50,341 nucleotides of DNA, from positions 1 through 50,341 of the forward strand of contig LRSR01012535.1 in assembly GCA_001579985.1 (NCBI GenBank), written 5' to 3'. How positions within the stretch are numbered: the stretch's first letter is position 1; each line of letters begins with the position of its first letter. The position numbers and the translations under genes are program-made. The notes below the pieces were generated by a model. It worked only from the letters and a program-made list of their open reading frames with translations, was not told where the DNA came from and ran no database searches. Shown in pieces: positions 37,109 through 47,999 of this stretch. This DNA comes from Hypsibius dujardini. Its lineage: Eukaryota; Tardigrada; Eutardigrada; Parachela; Hypsibiidae.

Positions 37109-38214
37109 TACAGGCTGACAGATAGGCTGACAGGCAGACAGGAAGACACGCTTTTGAGGTACATCTTGAAGGATCGAATATAGTAAGTGGAAAGGTCAAG
37201 GCATCCCGCGTCTTCGCCACCAATGAGAGGACGCGAAACGAGTTAAAGAAACACTTGATTAAAGATTAAAGATTTTTTCCATCACGCTTTTACAGCGTGA
37301 CAGAAGTATGAGGGTTGAGACCCCAACAAATTACATACCTGACCAAGAGGGACATCCTTACTACCACCCGGCACGAGGATCTTGGCCAGAAATCCCTCCT
37401 CTGGTGTTTCAAAATCCATGGTTGCTTTGTCGGTCTCAATGAGCGCCAATAGATCGCCTTCATTAAGTTTGTCGCCCTCCTTCTTCTCCCAGCTCTTGAT
37501 GCTGCCTCTCTCCATGGTGGGTGATAACGCCGGCAATGGTACCTTAGTATGAGGCGGAAGACTTCCTAAGAATAAAAAAAACGCATTGGGAATTACATCT
37601 CCTCGCCGGTACTAGTATTACTCATAAATGGGCATTGTGCAATACTGCAGAAAGTTAGTATGCAACACATCACCAATCAAACGATCGGCTTATCATAACG
37701 ACATACAGGTCTCTTTACTTTCGTTCAATTCCAAACCACTTCTTATGAGAGACGCTAAGAGATTTAACACCAACCTGATGCTAGAGATCGTATCTGCAAA
37801 TAAGGACTGCCCAATCCATTTGTTGACCAGGATGGAACTGTGAAACTCGTTGCCCTGGAAAGATAAAGCTTGCCAATCAATCAATCAATCAATCGATCGA
37901 TCAATCAACCAACCAGTCAATCAATCATCCAATCAATCAATCAAGAAGCGGTCAACGTCGGAGAGTGAATTCCCTCAAGCCGAAATTCAATCAATCCATC
38001 AATCAACGCATAAAAACACTGGTAGAAGGACTTACTTTAACGGGGCCGTTCGATGTTGTTTCGCCAAGGGAAACGAGAGGGAAGCAAGCTTCCGGGAATG
38101 AAGCTGTCGCAGCCTCCCAGTGGAACATGAGAGCTGGTGTGGAGAGGAAGATTGCAATAGCTGATGGAGTTGGTTGGCGCTACTGCGCGATCTTCCAACT
38201 GCAAATCGATACAT
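34071..38214 (-). CDS. DLAT: Dihydrolipoyl acetyltransferase, pyruvate dehydrogenase E2
   Basis: E2 core of the mitochondrial pyruvate dehydrogenase complex; transfers the acetyl group from lipoate to CoA. Fourteen exons on the minus strand: 38036-38214, 37775-37854, 37339-37565, 36436-36719, 36286-36343, 36152-36223, 35793-36074, 35528-35698, 35381-35466, 34797-34937, 34647-34728, 34399-34554, 34268-34332 and 34071-34200. They give 670 residues (human 647). The start [15 protein letters not shown] is an Arg/Ser-rich import leader. Order: lipoyl domain 1 (Lys133 in ETDKAT), lipoyl domain 2 (Lys269 in ETDKAT), the E1/E3-binding domain ([20 protein letters not shown] ... GSGPDSR) and the catalytic domain ([14 protein letters not shown]; His643 and Asp647 in SCDHRVVDG). 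Two lipoyl domains match animal E2. The gene is head to head with CLASP. Its introns hold an ACTAGT array, a GACA array and a CAAT array. Confidence 0.96.
34998..35362. repeat. ACTACTAGTACTACGACT-type array in a DLAT intron
   Basis: About 365 bp of ACTAGTACT and ACTACGACT words with higher-order repetition fill most of the intron between the exons at 34797-34937 and 35381-35466. The vocabulary is the same as the CLUH array at 23322-23550. The Leu/Val- or Thr/Ser-rich frames over it are artefacts. Confidence 0.95.
36832..37142. repeat. GACA/GATA microsatellite in a DLAT intron
   Basis: About 310 bp of GACA units with GATA, AACA and GGCAG interruptions lie between the exons at 36436-36719 and 37339-37565. 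The long Cys/Leu/Ser-rich minus-strand frames over it (up to 120 codons) are repeat translations, not genes. Confidence 0.95.
37874..37945. repeat. CAAT/TCAA microsatellite in DLAT intron 1
   Basis: An imperfect (TCAA)n array with TCGA, CCAA and CATC interruptions. In gene orientation it lies about 20 bp upstream of the acceptor of DLAT exon 2 and so adjoins its branch-point region. Confidence 0.9.
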
Positions 38215-38821
38215 TCTCAAGCGACCACTTTGGCAGGGATAGCAACTCTATGTCAAAAAATGGATGCTCCCAGCCACCACTATGCAACGGAAGGATGAAT
38301 TACGATGGAAAGTTCTTCCAGATGCGTAAGAAAAAGGAAAGGTGCGTATGAGGGCGAGCCCGAAATTGCTGGAGAAGGGAAAACGCAGGCAAACAGTCAT
38401 GTCAAGACGGCATGATTGATAAACACACAGAACAGCTGTTGGCTAATCCATCCGCCCATGCTACACATGTAGAACAAACTCGACAAAAATATGCACACTG
38501 ATCGCAAACACTAGCGTCACATAAAGCGAACCAGTAGAATTAAATCGCTGAACTCCCGCCACAGCTGTTAAAAATTATTGAATGCAAATCGATTATTATT
38601 CACATTTCTACATGTACTTATCTCCCAACGTCTGACCCCCGGATAATAATAATGTGTCCTCTTATTAGATCCGAGATTTGGGGATAGCATTCGATTTTAT
38701 TCTTAATAATGTGTTAAGATTTTGTTGAAGTTTGGAAAGTTAAGAAAAGACGGGATTTCGCCAAGTGGCTGATACGGGTTTATCTTTAATTTTTCTGTCC
38801 TTTTATCCTTTTATCCGAAAA
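38215..38821. promoter_or_regulatory. Head-to-head spacer between DLAT and CLASP
   Basis: The two start codons are 607 bp apart on opposite strands, so both promoters must be here or in unseen upstream exons. No TATA box or clear factor site can be named. The centre is AT-rich. Confidence 0.5.
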
Positions 38822-41800
38822 ATGTCTCGCACCGCAGGCAAGTTGCCTCGCCTTCCCGTGGATTCTGACGAAGAGGAGAGGCACCTACGCAAGCCTCAGC
38901 GTTCCCTCAGCGTGTCTCCCCAACTTCGCTCCAGGATTCAGCCGACCACTCTCCTTGGCGCTGCCCGAGATGCTGGAGCTGTTGATGAGGAGCAATTTCG
39001 TCTGGCATTTGAGACATTCAAGCCAGTCTCCTTTCAGTCTGGTTCAGAGCTGGAGAAGGGTCTCATGGATATTCACAATGTCCTGACGAATCCCCAGGAG
39101 GACTGGGAGCGACGAGTGGATCAGGTAGATAGAGCACACAGGCGTATTATGTAAGCTTCGAAATTGGTTGAACAATTCGCGTGATTCGTTGATTGAGTTG
39201 TTGAGTGATTGGCACCTGTGTTTGTATTGTGTAGCGGATGGGGTTGTAATGGTTGATTGGTTGATTGCACGTTCTTGAATGCGTTGCGCACTTTGCGCTT
39301 CACCCCGTGCATGGGATTGTAATGGCTGATTGGTTGATTGTACCCCGACTTGGAACTGCCATATCTCCCTCCGTTTTGACTTTCCTCACCTAGTGTTTTT
39401 TTAATGGATTCCTTTCGACGTCCTGTATCGATCGGCTGTAACCAAATTCCAAAATTCTACTGTATGTATACTGTGATATAACCGAGTTTGGTAATGATTT
39501 TTACCCGTTCTTCTCAGTGGATTAATTGATGAATTTAACGCAAATATAATGTGGGTTTTGGCGCTTTTTTACTTGCATTTGTGGAATCCGGAACTGCGTT
39601 AGCTAATGCCGTATTCCTCCTGCAGCTTAAGAGATTTCGGGGTTACTTGGTGGCCGGTGCTTCCAGTTATGATCAGTTTCCCAAAGTGATGCGCTACTTG
39701 GAAGTCGCACTTCGAACCTCAGCCCGAGACCTCCGTTCATCCGTTGTTCGAGAAGCCTGCATAAGCATCGCGTTAGTTGACATCTCCTTCCCGACTGGGG
39801 TAGCACTTTTGTTCACGTAGAGCCTTAACGAAATCCATTTCCAGATTTCTTGCCGAGACAACTGGGCTTGATTGTGAGCGGACTGCAGAATTCCTACTTC
39901 CAACGTTAATACTTTTAATTCCTAATTCGGCCAAAGTTATGTCATCATCTGGTCTGGTCGCAATCCGTATTCTATTAACGGTAAGTAAAATATCTTTTTT
40001 ATTTACATCCTATTGTTTTTGGTAGCAGGTGATATTAACTGCATGGTTGTTGATTGTTCTGGCTTCCCCCAGAATGTTCATTCCCAGAAACTAATTCCTG
40101 TCATAACCCAAGAATGTCTATCATCTAAATCGAAGGAAACCCGTCGGTTCGTTGGTCCATAAACCCGCATCTGCATCTGCTGTGGGAGTTCGTTGGTTCG
40201 TTCATGAGTATCTTATCCTTGTCATAGAGCATGTTCCGAATTCGTCGGCATCTGCTTATCAACATTTAACGTGGGAACCCTTGAACGCCATGTTGCCGGG
40301 CTGAGAGAGACGATAAAGACCGGCATATCCGACGCAGACTCTGACGTACGGCTTCTCGCGAGAAGGTATTCTTGTGTTATAATTACCGCATTTCCGACTC
40401 CATTAAAACCTTTCAAAGTTTGATTCATCTTGCAATCTTTTGTCCAGGAATTACACAGAGTTTGCTCAGCACTTTCCGGGACAAGCTCGTGATCTCTACA
40501 GGGAACTGGATGTTCAAAAGCAGAGGCAGCTCAGCGGTCCCCAAAATCCACATCCCGTTTCTGCTCCACCCGTGACTCCGGCATCTTTCAAGAGCAAACC
40601 GATCCCTAAGTCCAAAACCGTCAATTTTAATACCAACTTGGGACATAACCAGCCGGGGTACAAGGCCGTTCCTAGCGCGGCACAACAGCGTTCGGCGAGT
40701 GCGGTGGATGCTGGAGCAGCGCGTCGAGCACGTGTCAAGCTTCAACCCGACCCTGGGTACGGACGCGGAGCGATTACACCCATGCATCGATTGTTTGCTG
40801 CGACCGATAAACGGCATCTGCCTGCCGGAAACCATCAAAAGCCATTGTCAACGGAACAAAATTTGCGCTCAACTCAGGTGCGACACCTTTTATTTCAGAT
40901 CTCACTGTCGTTGCCGCTGTTTAATATTTCTTTTATTACTGGTTGCAGGTAGTGACTGACATACCTCGAATTGTAGCGGCTCTCGGAAGTAGCAACTTCT
41001 TAACGAAGCGGGATGGACTCGAGGCTTTGCGAGATTGCTTCGACCAGGGCGAGCAGTTAATGTAAGAAGTCAGGAAACATATTGACTTCCAACTGTTCTT
41101 CACGCGGTTGTTTGTATGTAGGCCTAGTGAACTGGAATTATTGCGTTCGAGCTTCACCCGACTGATTGCGGAATCATCCCCTAAGGTGGCTGTCCTAGTA
41201 CTAGATGCTCTGCTGGATTTCATTAGGATTCACAATCTTCAAATCGGATCTTGGTTGTACGAACTTCTGGCAAAGCTGTGGTCAAAACAAGGTAATACAA
41301 ATATTCAAGTCTAATGAATACTAATACTAGTACTAGTTTTTGCTAGTGCACACCTTGTAGTGGCAGATCTGGATTCAAGTCTATGAATACTAATACTAGT
41401 ACTAGTTTTTGCTAGTGCTACACCTTGCAGTGGCAGATCTGGATTCAAGGCTGAATACTAGTACTAGTACTAGTTTTAGCTAGTGCTACACCTTGTAGTG
41501 GCAGATCTGGATTCAAGTCTATGAATACTAATACTAGTACTAGTTTTTGCTAGTGCACACCTTGTAGTGGCAGATCTGGATTCAAGTCTGAATACTAATA
41601 CTAGTACTAGTTTTTGCTAGTGCTACACCTTGTAGTGGCAGATCTGGATGGGATGGCCATGACTATGACGTTACGCCCGAATTCTGCCGGCTGTTTTCAT
41701 ATCTGCTTTCTGTTCTGACTGCAGGATCTGAAGCATCATCGGCGGTAGACCTTAAACTAGAACGTGTTTTGGTTTTGATAAGGTAAGCTGTCCTGAACTA

Positions 41801-44100
41801 TTGCAAGTGCAGCTTGCTTACATTTTATGGTTTTTTTAGGGGGCTGTTTCCCGCTCAAGCCCAATTCGTTCACGTGATGAGGTTCATTAGCGAATTGCCA
41901 CATACCGCACCAGCCCGGACGAAATTAGCTGCTTTGGACTTTCTAACGGCGTTAATTAACGGCGTTCCACTACCTGGTGATGATCTGAAGAGTTCCAGTG
42001 TGACTCGGTTGGGAATTACCAAGGTAATAGAGACGTTTAAGCAAACCGGCGTAAGGCTCGTTAAGTTTACGCTTACGACTGGGTGTTTAAGCACTCGGTG
42101 TATGGATCTGGGCGTAAGGCGCAACAGCAGAAAATTTCAAGGAAACCATTCAATTTAGCCAGGGCGAATTCTATTGAAGTTTTTTTACTCCGTTCTTACG
42201 GCGTAACTTAAGGCCCATTGATCCTTACGTCAGGCAGTAGCGTAAGAAATAAGCCGTAAACGAGGCCACACCCCGTGCCTTATCCTATTGGTCCGTGTCT
42301 TTAAGTTTACTCTTACGTTACGCTTACGCCGACTGGTTAAACGTCCCTAATTCACATTGCACATGCAGTAGATCTCTGGTATTGTGCATCTACGAATTTT
42401 CAACAGGTGATCACGTGGTGCTCCGACGGGAAATCAGAGGATTTACGTCAGTCAAGTCAACGAGTTCTGGTTCTGCTTAACCAGCTAAACTGCGAGGGAT
42501 TTGTTGGCATAATTAATTCCATCGATCGACAGCTTAGGGATGAAGCTATCCGGATGGTGAATGCATATCCACGACGTCCCTCTGCTGGGTCTCAGGAAAG
42601 CTTGGGTCTGGTGAGTTGACCTCATTCTTGCCGTGTACATGAATTTTTTTCTGAACGATCCTTTTTCCGTCTCTAGCCTGAAGAAAGTGATTTGAACCGC
42701 GAGAGAACGATAAAAAAGTCGCAATCTGCACAACGCTCTTCGCCTTCTCCCGACGGACGTCAGCGTGTTCTTCTGGCCAGGGCAAAGGAACAACGACCAC
42801 ACGCTGATAATGATGAAAATGTGAACCCACTTTTGGAATCCGGTGGATCACGTAGCACAGCCTCCCCGGGTATTTTTGTCAGCAGAAGTACATCTGCCGT
42901 CGTGCCCAATCACATCCAAGATGATATCGAGGAGCAGGTTCGCTATATCACATCCTGGCCGCAGGCATTCGAGTCCAGTCCGAGCAGGTGAGTACTACCT
43001 GTACTAGTACTGATTACTGTCATAGTTGTCTATTTTCTTCTGAATTCTTAGAGTGATCACACTAGCTGTTCTCTTTCTTATTGGCGTTGGTTGATGCATG
43101 AGTTATCTTCCTCCGACTTGGATGAGTTTGCCGACGGCTTATTTTTTTGCAGTAAGCGGTGCCAGCTCTTGGAACATCTTCACTCGGTTCTCGGTTACCT
43201 CAAGGAAGATGTCTGGCAGAAGCATTTCTTGACCGTGCTGCCTCTGTTACACGACCTACTCAGCAAGTATGCAGGAGAAAGCGATCTGATTGCAGGAGTG
43301 CTGGTTTGCTTCGCGGATTTGTTACGTCTAAGGCCTGGTCAAATGCGTCAGTTCCCGGAACTGTCGGTAGTCACTCTATTTGACGTGCAACACAATTCCA
43401 GCAAAATCGTTTCCGATGCACGAGAGAAGTGTGCTCTGCTGATTGTCCGCGTTTTTCCTTGTGAAGTGTTGGGGAAAATTCTCTGCCCGATCATTGCCCA
43501 CCAGGAAGTGCCGTCGGAATCAGTTGCTGCTGTCCGGCTTTTCACCCTGATGTGTCAGGAGACTGAGAACCCGGAATCTCTAGTCCCTGTTCTGCCGGCA
43601 ATCATTCCGTTGTTGGTGCAGGTAATTAACACATACTGTACTGCCGCGATTAAACCGGTCAGTTGAACCACGCCTCCGTCACACGCGCCTGTGTTGAGTA
43701 AGCTCACATACGCGCCTGTGTTGAGTGAGCTCACACACTCACACACAGGTCGAATGCGCTGCCCGGGTGCAAAAAGTGACCGGTTTAATCGCGGCAGTAC
43801 AGTACATTTTTCATCTTCAGTTTCAGTGATTGTGTTTAAAAGACCATCAATTTCAGGCTTATGAGAACAGTGAAGAGAGCACGATGAGAAAAGAATGTAC
43901 GTTCATATGTTGCTTCATTAATCTGAAGCATTTGTTCTTGATTTATCATTGCTCTATGTGCTGCAGGTGTTTACGGCCTCATTTACGCTGAATTGTGTGT
44001 CGGCGAGGAGCTGATGACGCCCTACTACAAGAACCTGTCCGCTAGCAAGATTCGATTGATGAGTGTCTACATGAAACGGGCAATACAATCCAATACTTAG
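38822..44100 (+). CDS. CLASP: CLIP-associating protein (CLASP), short form
   Basis: A microtubule-stabilising protein that promotes rescue and suppresses catastrophe. Fifteen exons (38822-39124, 39626-39771, 39845-39980, 40073-40146, 40228-40365, 40448-40877, 40949-41061, 41122-41291, 41725-41782, 41840-42023, 42407-42610, 42677-42987, 43153-43621, 43857-43896, 43967-44100) give 969 residues. Order: short head; TOG2-like domain (about 90-290: RGYLVAGASSYDQF, SSVVREACISIA, LIPNSAKVMSSSGL, TIKTGISDADSDVR); a basic Ser/Pro linker (exon 6); TOG3-like domain (about 410-620: KRDGLEALRDCF, VITWCSDGKSEDLRQ); a second linker; and the C-terminal CLIP-binding domain (from about 750) ending in SASKIRLMSVYMKRA. 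Compared with full vertebrate CLASP (about 1500 residues), the N-terminal TOG1 is absent and no canonical SxIP motif is seen; the nearest is FKSKPIPKSK. Introns 8, 10 and 13 hold repeats or transposons. Confidence 0.93.
41306..41649. repeat. Five copies of a 69-bp unit in CLASP intron 8
   Basis: Five head-to-tail copies run from 41306 to 41649. Each contains AATACTAATACTAGTACTAG, then a TTTTTGCTAGTG block, CACCTTGTAGTGGCAGATCT and GGATTCAAG. Copies 1 and 4 share the GTGCACACC variant while 2, 3 and 5 share GTGCTACACC, suggesting higher-order duplication. Confidence 0.92.
42030..42347. mobile_element. MITE in CLASP intron 10, next to the donor
   Basis: Imperfect inverted repeats of about 25 bp: left GAGACGTTTAAGCAAACC; right, reversed, GGGACGTTTAACCAGTCG; both then run into GGCGTAAG. 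Flanks are TAATA (42025-42029) and TAATT (42348-42352), a likely 4-5 bp target duplication. The interior is rich in CTTACG/CGTAAG. The exon ends at 42023, so the donor GTAATA is one G plus the left flank. The family differs from the CTGTA-ended elements. Confidence 0.75.
43636..43802. mobile_element. TA-flanked MITE in CLASP intron 13
   Basis: Perfect 26-bp inverted repeats beginning CTGTACTGCCGCGATTAAAC, with TA on each side (43634-43635 and 43803-43804); 167 bp in total. Inside are two copies of a GCGCCTGTGTTGAGTRAGCT unit followed by CACA runs. The left end is 14 bp downstream of the exon end at 43621. Confidence 0.9.
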
Positions 44101-44355
44101 ACAAAATCCTGTCCATTTGTCGCGTTACGTTTTAACTTTACTTGCTGTTGGATGGAAATCGGGCAGCTACTAGGTTTTGGCTTCACGGTCCCTCAATAAT
44201 TGTAATCGAGTTTGAGTCTGTTACCTGTGATCCAAGTTTTATTTCGCCCAATTTTTAACGGGACAGGGTACCTGAGTCTCTTCGAGTAATTTCTTTTGAA
44301 TTTCTTGGATGCTTTCGTGTTACTAGTAAATTAATCCAGAGTTTCTGGAAACTTC

Positions 44356-44397
<42 letters not shown>
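44356..44397. repeat. Pure (AGT)n trinucleotide array
   Basis: Fourteen uninterrupted AGT units lie about 260 bp downstream of the CLASP stop codon. Confidence 0.97.
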
Positions 44398-45058
44398 CTG
44401 CATGAAATCGAGAAATTCTGCCAAAAAGTTCCATAAACCAATCAGCATGTTTCAAAGCGCGATTTATTTCGGCTGGCTGATTGAAATCAAAAAGAAACCA
44501 GCCAATCCCAGCAATGCCGACAGTTTATGCTTGAGTGCGAAAATAACAAATTTTTGAATAAATCAGCGGAATTTTTTCCAAGCCACACCTGATCAATCAG
44601 TCAAGGATTCGGTAAACGATGTCACGGGGCCCTCGCGCTCTGATATTTTAAATGTATCCACACTGACATAAATAGTATGGAATGAGTAGATTAAAATCCT
44701 CAATAAAAACAGGTGCTGGAGGAGAAGAAACCGCAGGCAGTTTTTAGGCTTTTCCCAACAACACCCAATCAAGCCAATCAACTCCGATAATCGGGTAAAC
44801 ATGCGCGAAAGCTTCTAGGATGAAGACCACTTCACCCATTTCTACTTCAATAATACAATCGAAAGATGAATCTTGAAACAGTTTTAATGACTATAAAAGA
44901 ATGAATTTGATTAGAAAATCCGCACGGCGCGAGAAGCACTGATAAGTTTGGCAGGGCGCTCACCACGAAATAAGCTGGCGAAAAACCAGCTGATTAAAAT
45001 CCTGGCGGAAAATTTTTTGCTCATCAAAACAATTCCGCTGGAAACTTCAATCAGCCAG

Positions 45059-45325
45059 GGCTACAGCCATTTTACCCCATTTGCTGCGTATGGGGCCAAA
45101 TAGGGCTCCAGCTATTTTACCCCTAATTTGGGGGGGGGGGCGTAATAGAACCCCGGCTAATTTACCCCTCACTGTATACGTCACTAAGGGCCCAATAGCA
45201 CTCCGGCTATTTTACCCCTACCTGTACATGTCACTAGAGGCCCAGTAGCATCCCGCCTATTTTACCCCTTTCTATAAACGTTATACGTTGCTAGGGACCC
45301 AAAATAACCCGGGCTATTTCAGCTC
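45059..45325 (-). repeat. Five or more copies of the GGGGTAAAATAGCC family, reversed
   Basis: Cores like GGCTATTTTACCCC occur near 45067, 45111, 45156, 45205 and 45256 at 45-51 bp spacing, several followed by GTCACTAGGGGCCC-like links. A degenerate tail continues to about 45325. This is the reverse complement of the block at 541-720. A run of ten Gs lies at about 45131. Confidence 0.88.
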
Positions 45326-46361
45326 TATTAATTTACTTTACTGGAGGCAAAACTGCTATGTTACAAAACTGCAAAACACCGGCTATTCTATCCCGGCCAT
45401 GGGGGTCAACAGTGTAACGGCATTGTCAAACCCTTGAGCGTCAAATATTCCTGCGACAGATCTTCAAAAAAATCACCAGTGAATGTGAAACAGTTGACAA
45501 AGTCCAAGCCAGAAATGCTAGCAAGTGCTGCTTGATGCTTTGAGATCTGGAGTCTAAAGTTTAGCACATGGTCATCCAGTTGCAGATTTGAGGATGCAGT
45601 TCGTAACCGTTGATCGTATGACAAAAAAAATCGGAACCTTGTAGCCAACATATTTGCTGAGAAGCCCGGGAAGCTTAAAAGCATGTAATAAATAATTTAA
45701 ATTTCTAATCTCCTTTAGTTCCAGACATCTTTATAGTTCTAATAAGGATAGTGTGTGAAAAAAAATTGCAAGACCATATGGTACCATGTTTTCCGGGTGT
45801 GCTAATTTGGAGGAAAAAGGTCTAGAGCGAAGAAGAAAGAATTCTAATCCTGGAGAACATCCAGCAATCCCATTGATAGATTTATTGATATGTACAATGT
45901 TAATTGTTTATTGATTGCTCAATTCTCAATAACCTCAATTATAGTCGATGTTGGTGATACATGCATTTGCATTTCCGTTTGATCCGACGGTTAATTATCC
46001 TATGATATACAAATTGTGGCATCATTGTGAATTCTAAACTTGTCAAGTGAAGTACTATCACACTCCCACGATTGTCAAACACACAACTGAAGAGAAGTGA
46101 TATCTACCCGATCTTGTTCTGCCAAAAATGTGGATCACAATGCTCTGCATGCGTGACAAAATGAATATTTTTTGCTCTCATGTTACCCAATGAGAGAAGG
46201 AAGGCAACACGCACAAATTTTAGGTCGAAAATCATTTCCATCGTTTTTGAGCAGCAAAAATTTCTTTTTCTCCGACAATATTTCTCGGTCTGCCTGCGTC
46301 TTTTGTGTTTTGATTACTTTCCTACATTGTGTGTGGGTCTGTGAGAGTGGTGCACACTGAG

Positions 46362-47999
46362 ATGGCTGATCAACAGGTGAGTGTGTACTTATCTTAATTA
46401 ATACAAACCAGAGTGGTGATTACTGTCTGGTAAATTTAGGGATATTGTTACAGGCAAGTGGGAGTGGAGGACCGTTAAAAAGAAATGGCTTAGGATGACG
46501 CTGATTGCAAGCTGGCTACAGCGCTAAACCGTGCACCAGGTCGCGGTCGTCTTTTCCTAAAATGATTGTGAAAACGGAATTTTGTTGGGTGTGATGCTGA
46601 GTGAATGGGTGGTGTATTTGATGAGTAACTGTTGGCTGTTTAAATAAGCAAACGCTTCCCCCATAGACAGGTGTTGTTCTCTCTAAATTTTACAACCCCA
46701 AATCTCCGAAAATATTTCCGATCGTCCTGTGTAAACCGTTTGGGGACATGGGCACACACACATATACATAAATATATGCATATAATACACGGTTTAATCG
46801 AGTTGTGCTTCGAGACCTATGAGATCGTTCCCTTTCCAGTTCCACATTACCGATTTCCATCGTTCCCTTTCCAGTTCCACATTACCGACTTCCATCGTTC
46901 GCTTGTTGAATGGGTAATCCACCACGATCATCTCGTCCTTCTGTCCGTGAATCAGCTGCAAGAGTAACTGAAAATGGATCGCCTTTTTCACTTGTCTATG
47001 CGCTGGGAATCCCTTCATTTTTACTATCACGTGGTTTCATTTAGTGATGTTCGTGTAGGTTTTGAGACCTGAAATCCAATCAATAAATCAGCTAAAAGCT
47101 GAAGGCTTAAATTTAGAAAAATTGCCAACTTATGTTGCAAAAGTCTTGATCTTTCACCCTCACTTATATACACGTCTTCATTTTGTTTACTAATGGGTAT
47201 TTGCTGACAATGTCTATGTAACGTTTTTGTTTGTTTAGTTCACAGTAATGTTCGACGCAATAGCATTTGTCCGACCGACGACAGAAGTAAATGTGCAAGC
47301 ATATGTGTTGTTCCTCACTACTGATCTCACTAAAAACAATTTTGCGATTCAAGGCGCTCTTTAAGCTAATGAATGGAGACGCAGCTCTGTTAGAAGGTTT
47401 TGTCAGTCTCTAGTCTCTCTAGTCGAATTCCTATATTAATTTGACTGTACAGCCTTGGTACCGTAATTTTTGCTCCTTTCTCGCGGTTCGATAAAAATTT
47501 TTTCTCTATGTTATTGTTGTAGTGTCGATCGCATCCGCAATAAAACAGCTGTTGAACTCGTACATGATTCGTGTTCCTTACACACTTCGTTCACGTAGAA
47601 TGCACTGATGCGCTTCTCGAGTTCTTTGCTCGAGTTATTTCATTTGCCAGAATCAGCCGAATAGCTACTTTATAAAGAACGATGAATCAAATCATCAAGG
47701 ACGGATCGTGAGTCATTACGACGAATGGCTGGGACTGGCCGATATCCGAATTGAGGGTAATAAATGAATTATAAATGTATAAAACATCCAGCATTAAATT
47801 TTGTTTAAAATATCTAGGCTCCATGCACAGTAAGATTCCGGCAGTTTATCATTGCTCAGACTGCAACAAAGACTTCTGCTCGCAGAGTTCTGTCAACCAG
47901 CACCGGAAACGTAATCACAGTGATATTACCACCGGAGTGTGCCATCTGTACTTTTTGCTGTCGTATCGGGCCCAACCTGCTCCTGAAACCAAGCAATAA
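46362..47999 (+). CDS. Small C2H2 zinc-finger protein, unrecognised
   Basis: A three-exon model (46362-46376, 47651-47756, 47818-47999) gives 100 residues in one frame. Exon 1 encodes only MADQQ before GTGAGT. Exon 2 starts after TTTGCCAG and reads NQPNSYFIKNDESNHQGR. Exon 3 contains YHCSDCNKDFCSQSSVNQHR followed by KRNH, a single C-x2-C-x12-H-x4-H finger, and ends at TAA (47997). The splice sites and phases agree, and the finger is a real motif, but no family is recognised. The very short first exon is the weakest part. An intermediate exon or a longer unspliced C-terminus is possible. A DNA- or RNA-binding role is inference from the finger only. Confidence 0.55.
46824..46893. repeat. 35-bp tandem duplication
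   Basis: Two copies of a unit starting ATCGTTCCCTTTCCAGTTCC (46824-46858 and 46859-46893) differ at one base and are followed by a partial ATCGTTC. It lies in intron 1 of the zinc-finger model. Confidence 0.9.

Larger units (their letters stand above)
44101..46361. other. Spacer downstream of CLASP
   Basis: CLASP 3' UTR, a TAG array, a GGGGTAAAATAGCC-family block and AT-rich DNA. GGCTGATTGAA near 44479 and its inverse TTCAATCAGCC near 45047 hint at a further old inverted element, too weak to call. A 92-codon minus-strand frame (45406-45684) resembles nothing known and is not called. Confidence 0.5.

Noticed and set aside
36802-37223. Long Cys/Leu/Ser-rich minus-strand reading frames
   Set aside because: They are translations of a GACA microsatellite. 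The same applies to frames over 1-697, 21839-22131, 33643-33858 and 34967-35269.
21138-38214. A mitochondrial gene cluster or operon (CLUH, DLAT, mL49, P450)
   Set aside because: The genes are on both strands, separated by unrelated genes and with their own spacers. Nothing shows shared transcription.
45406-45684. A 92-codon minus-strand frame
   Set aside because: No recognisable family, no supported splice sites, next to repeat DNA. Left uncalled for lack of evidence.
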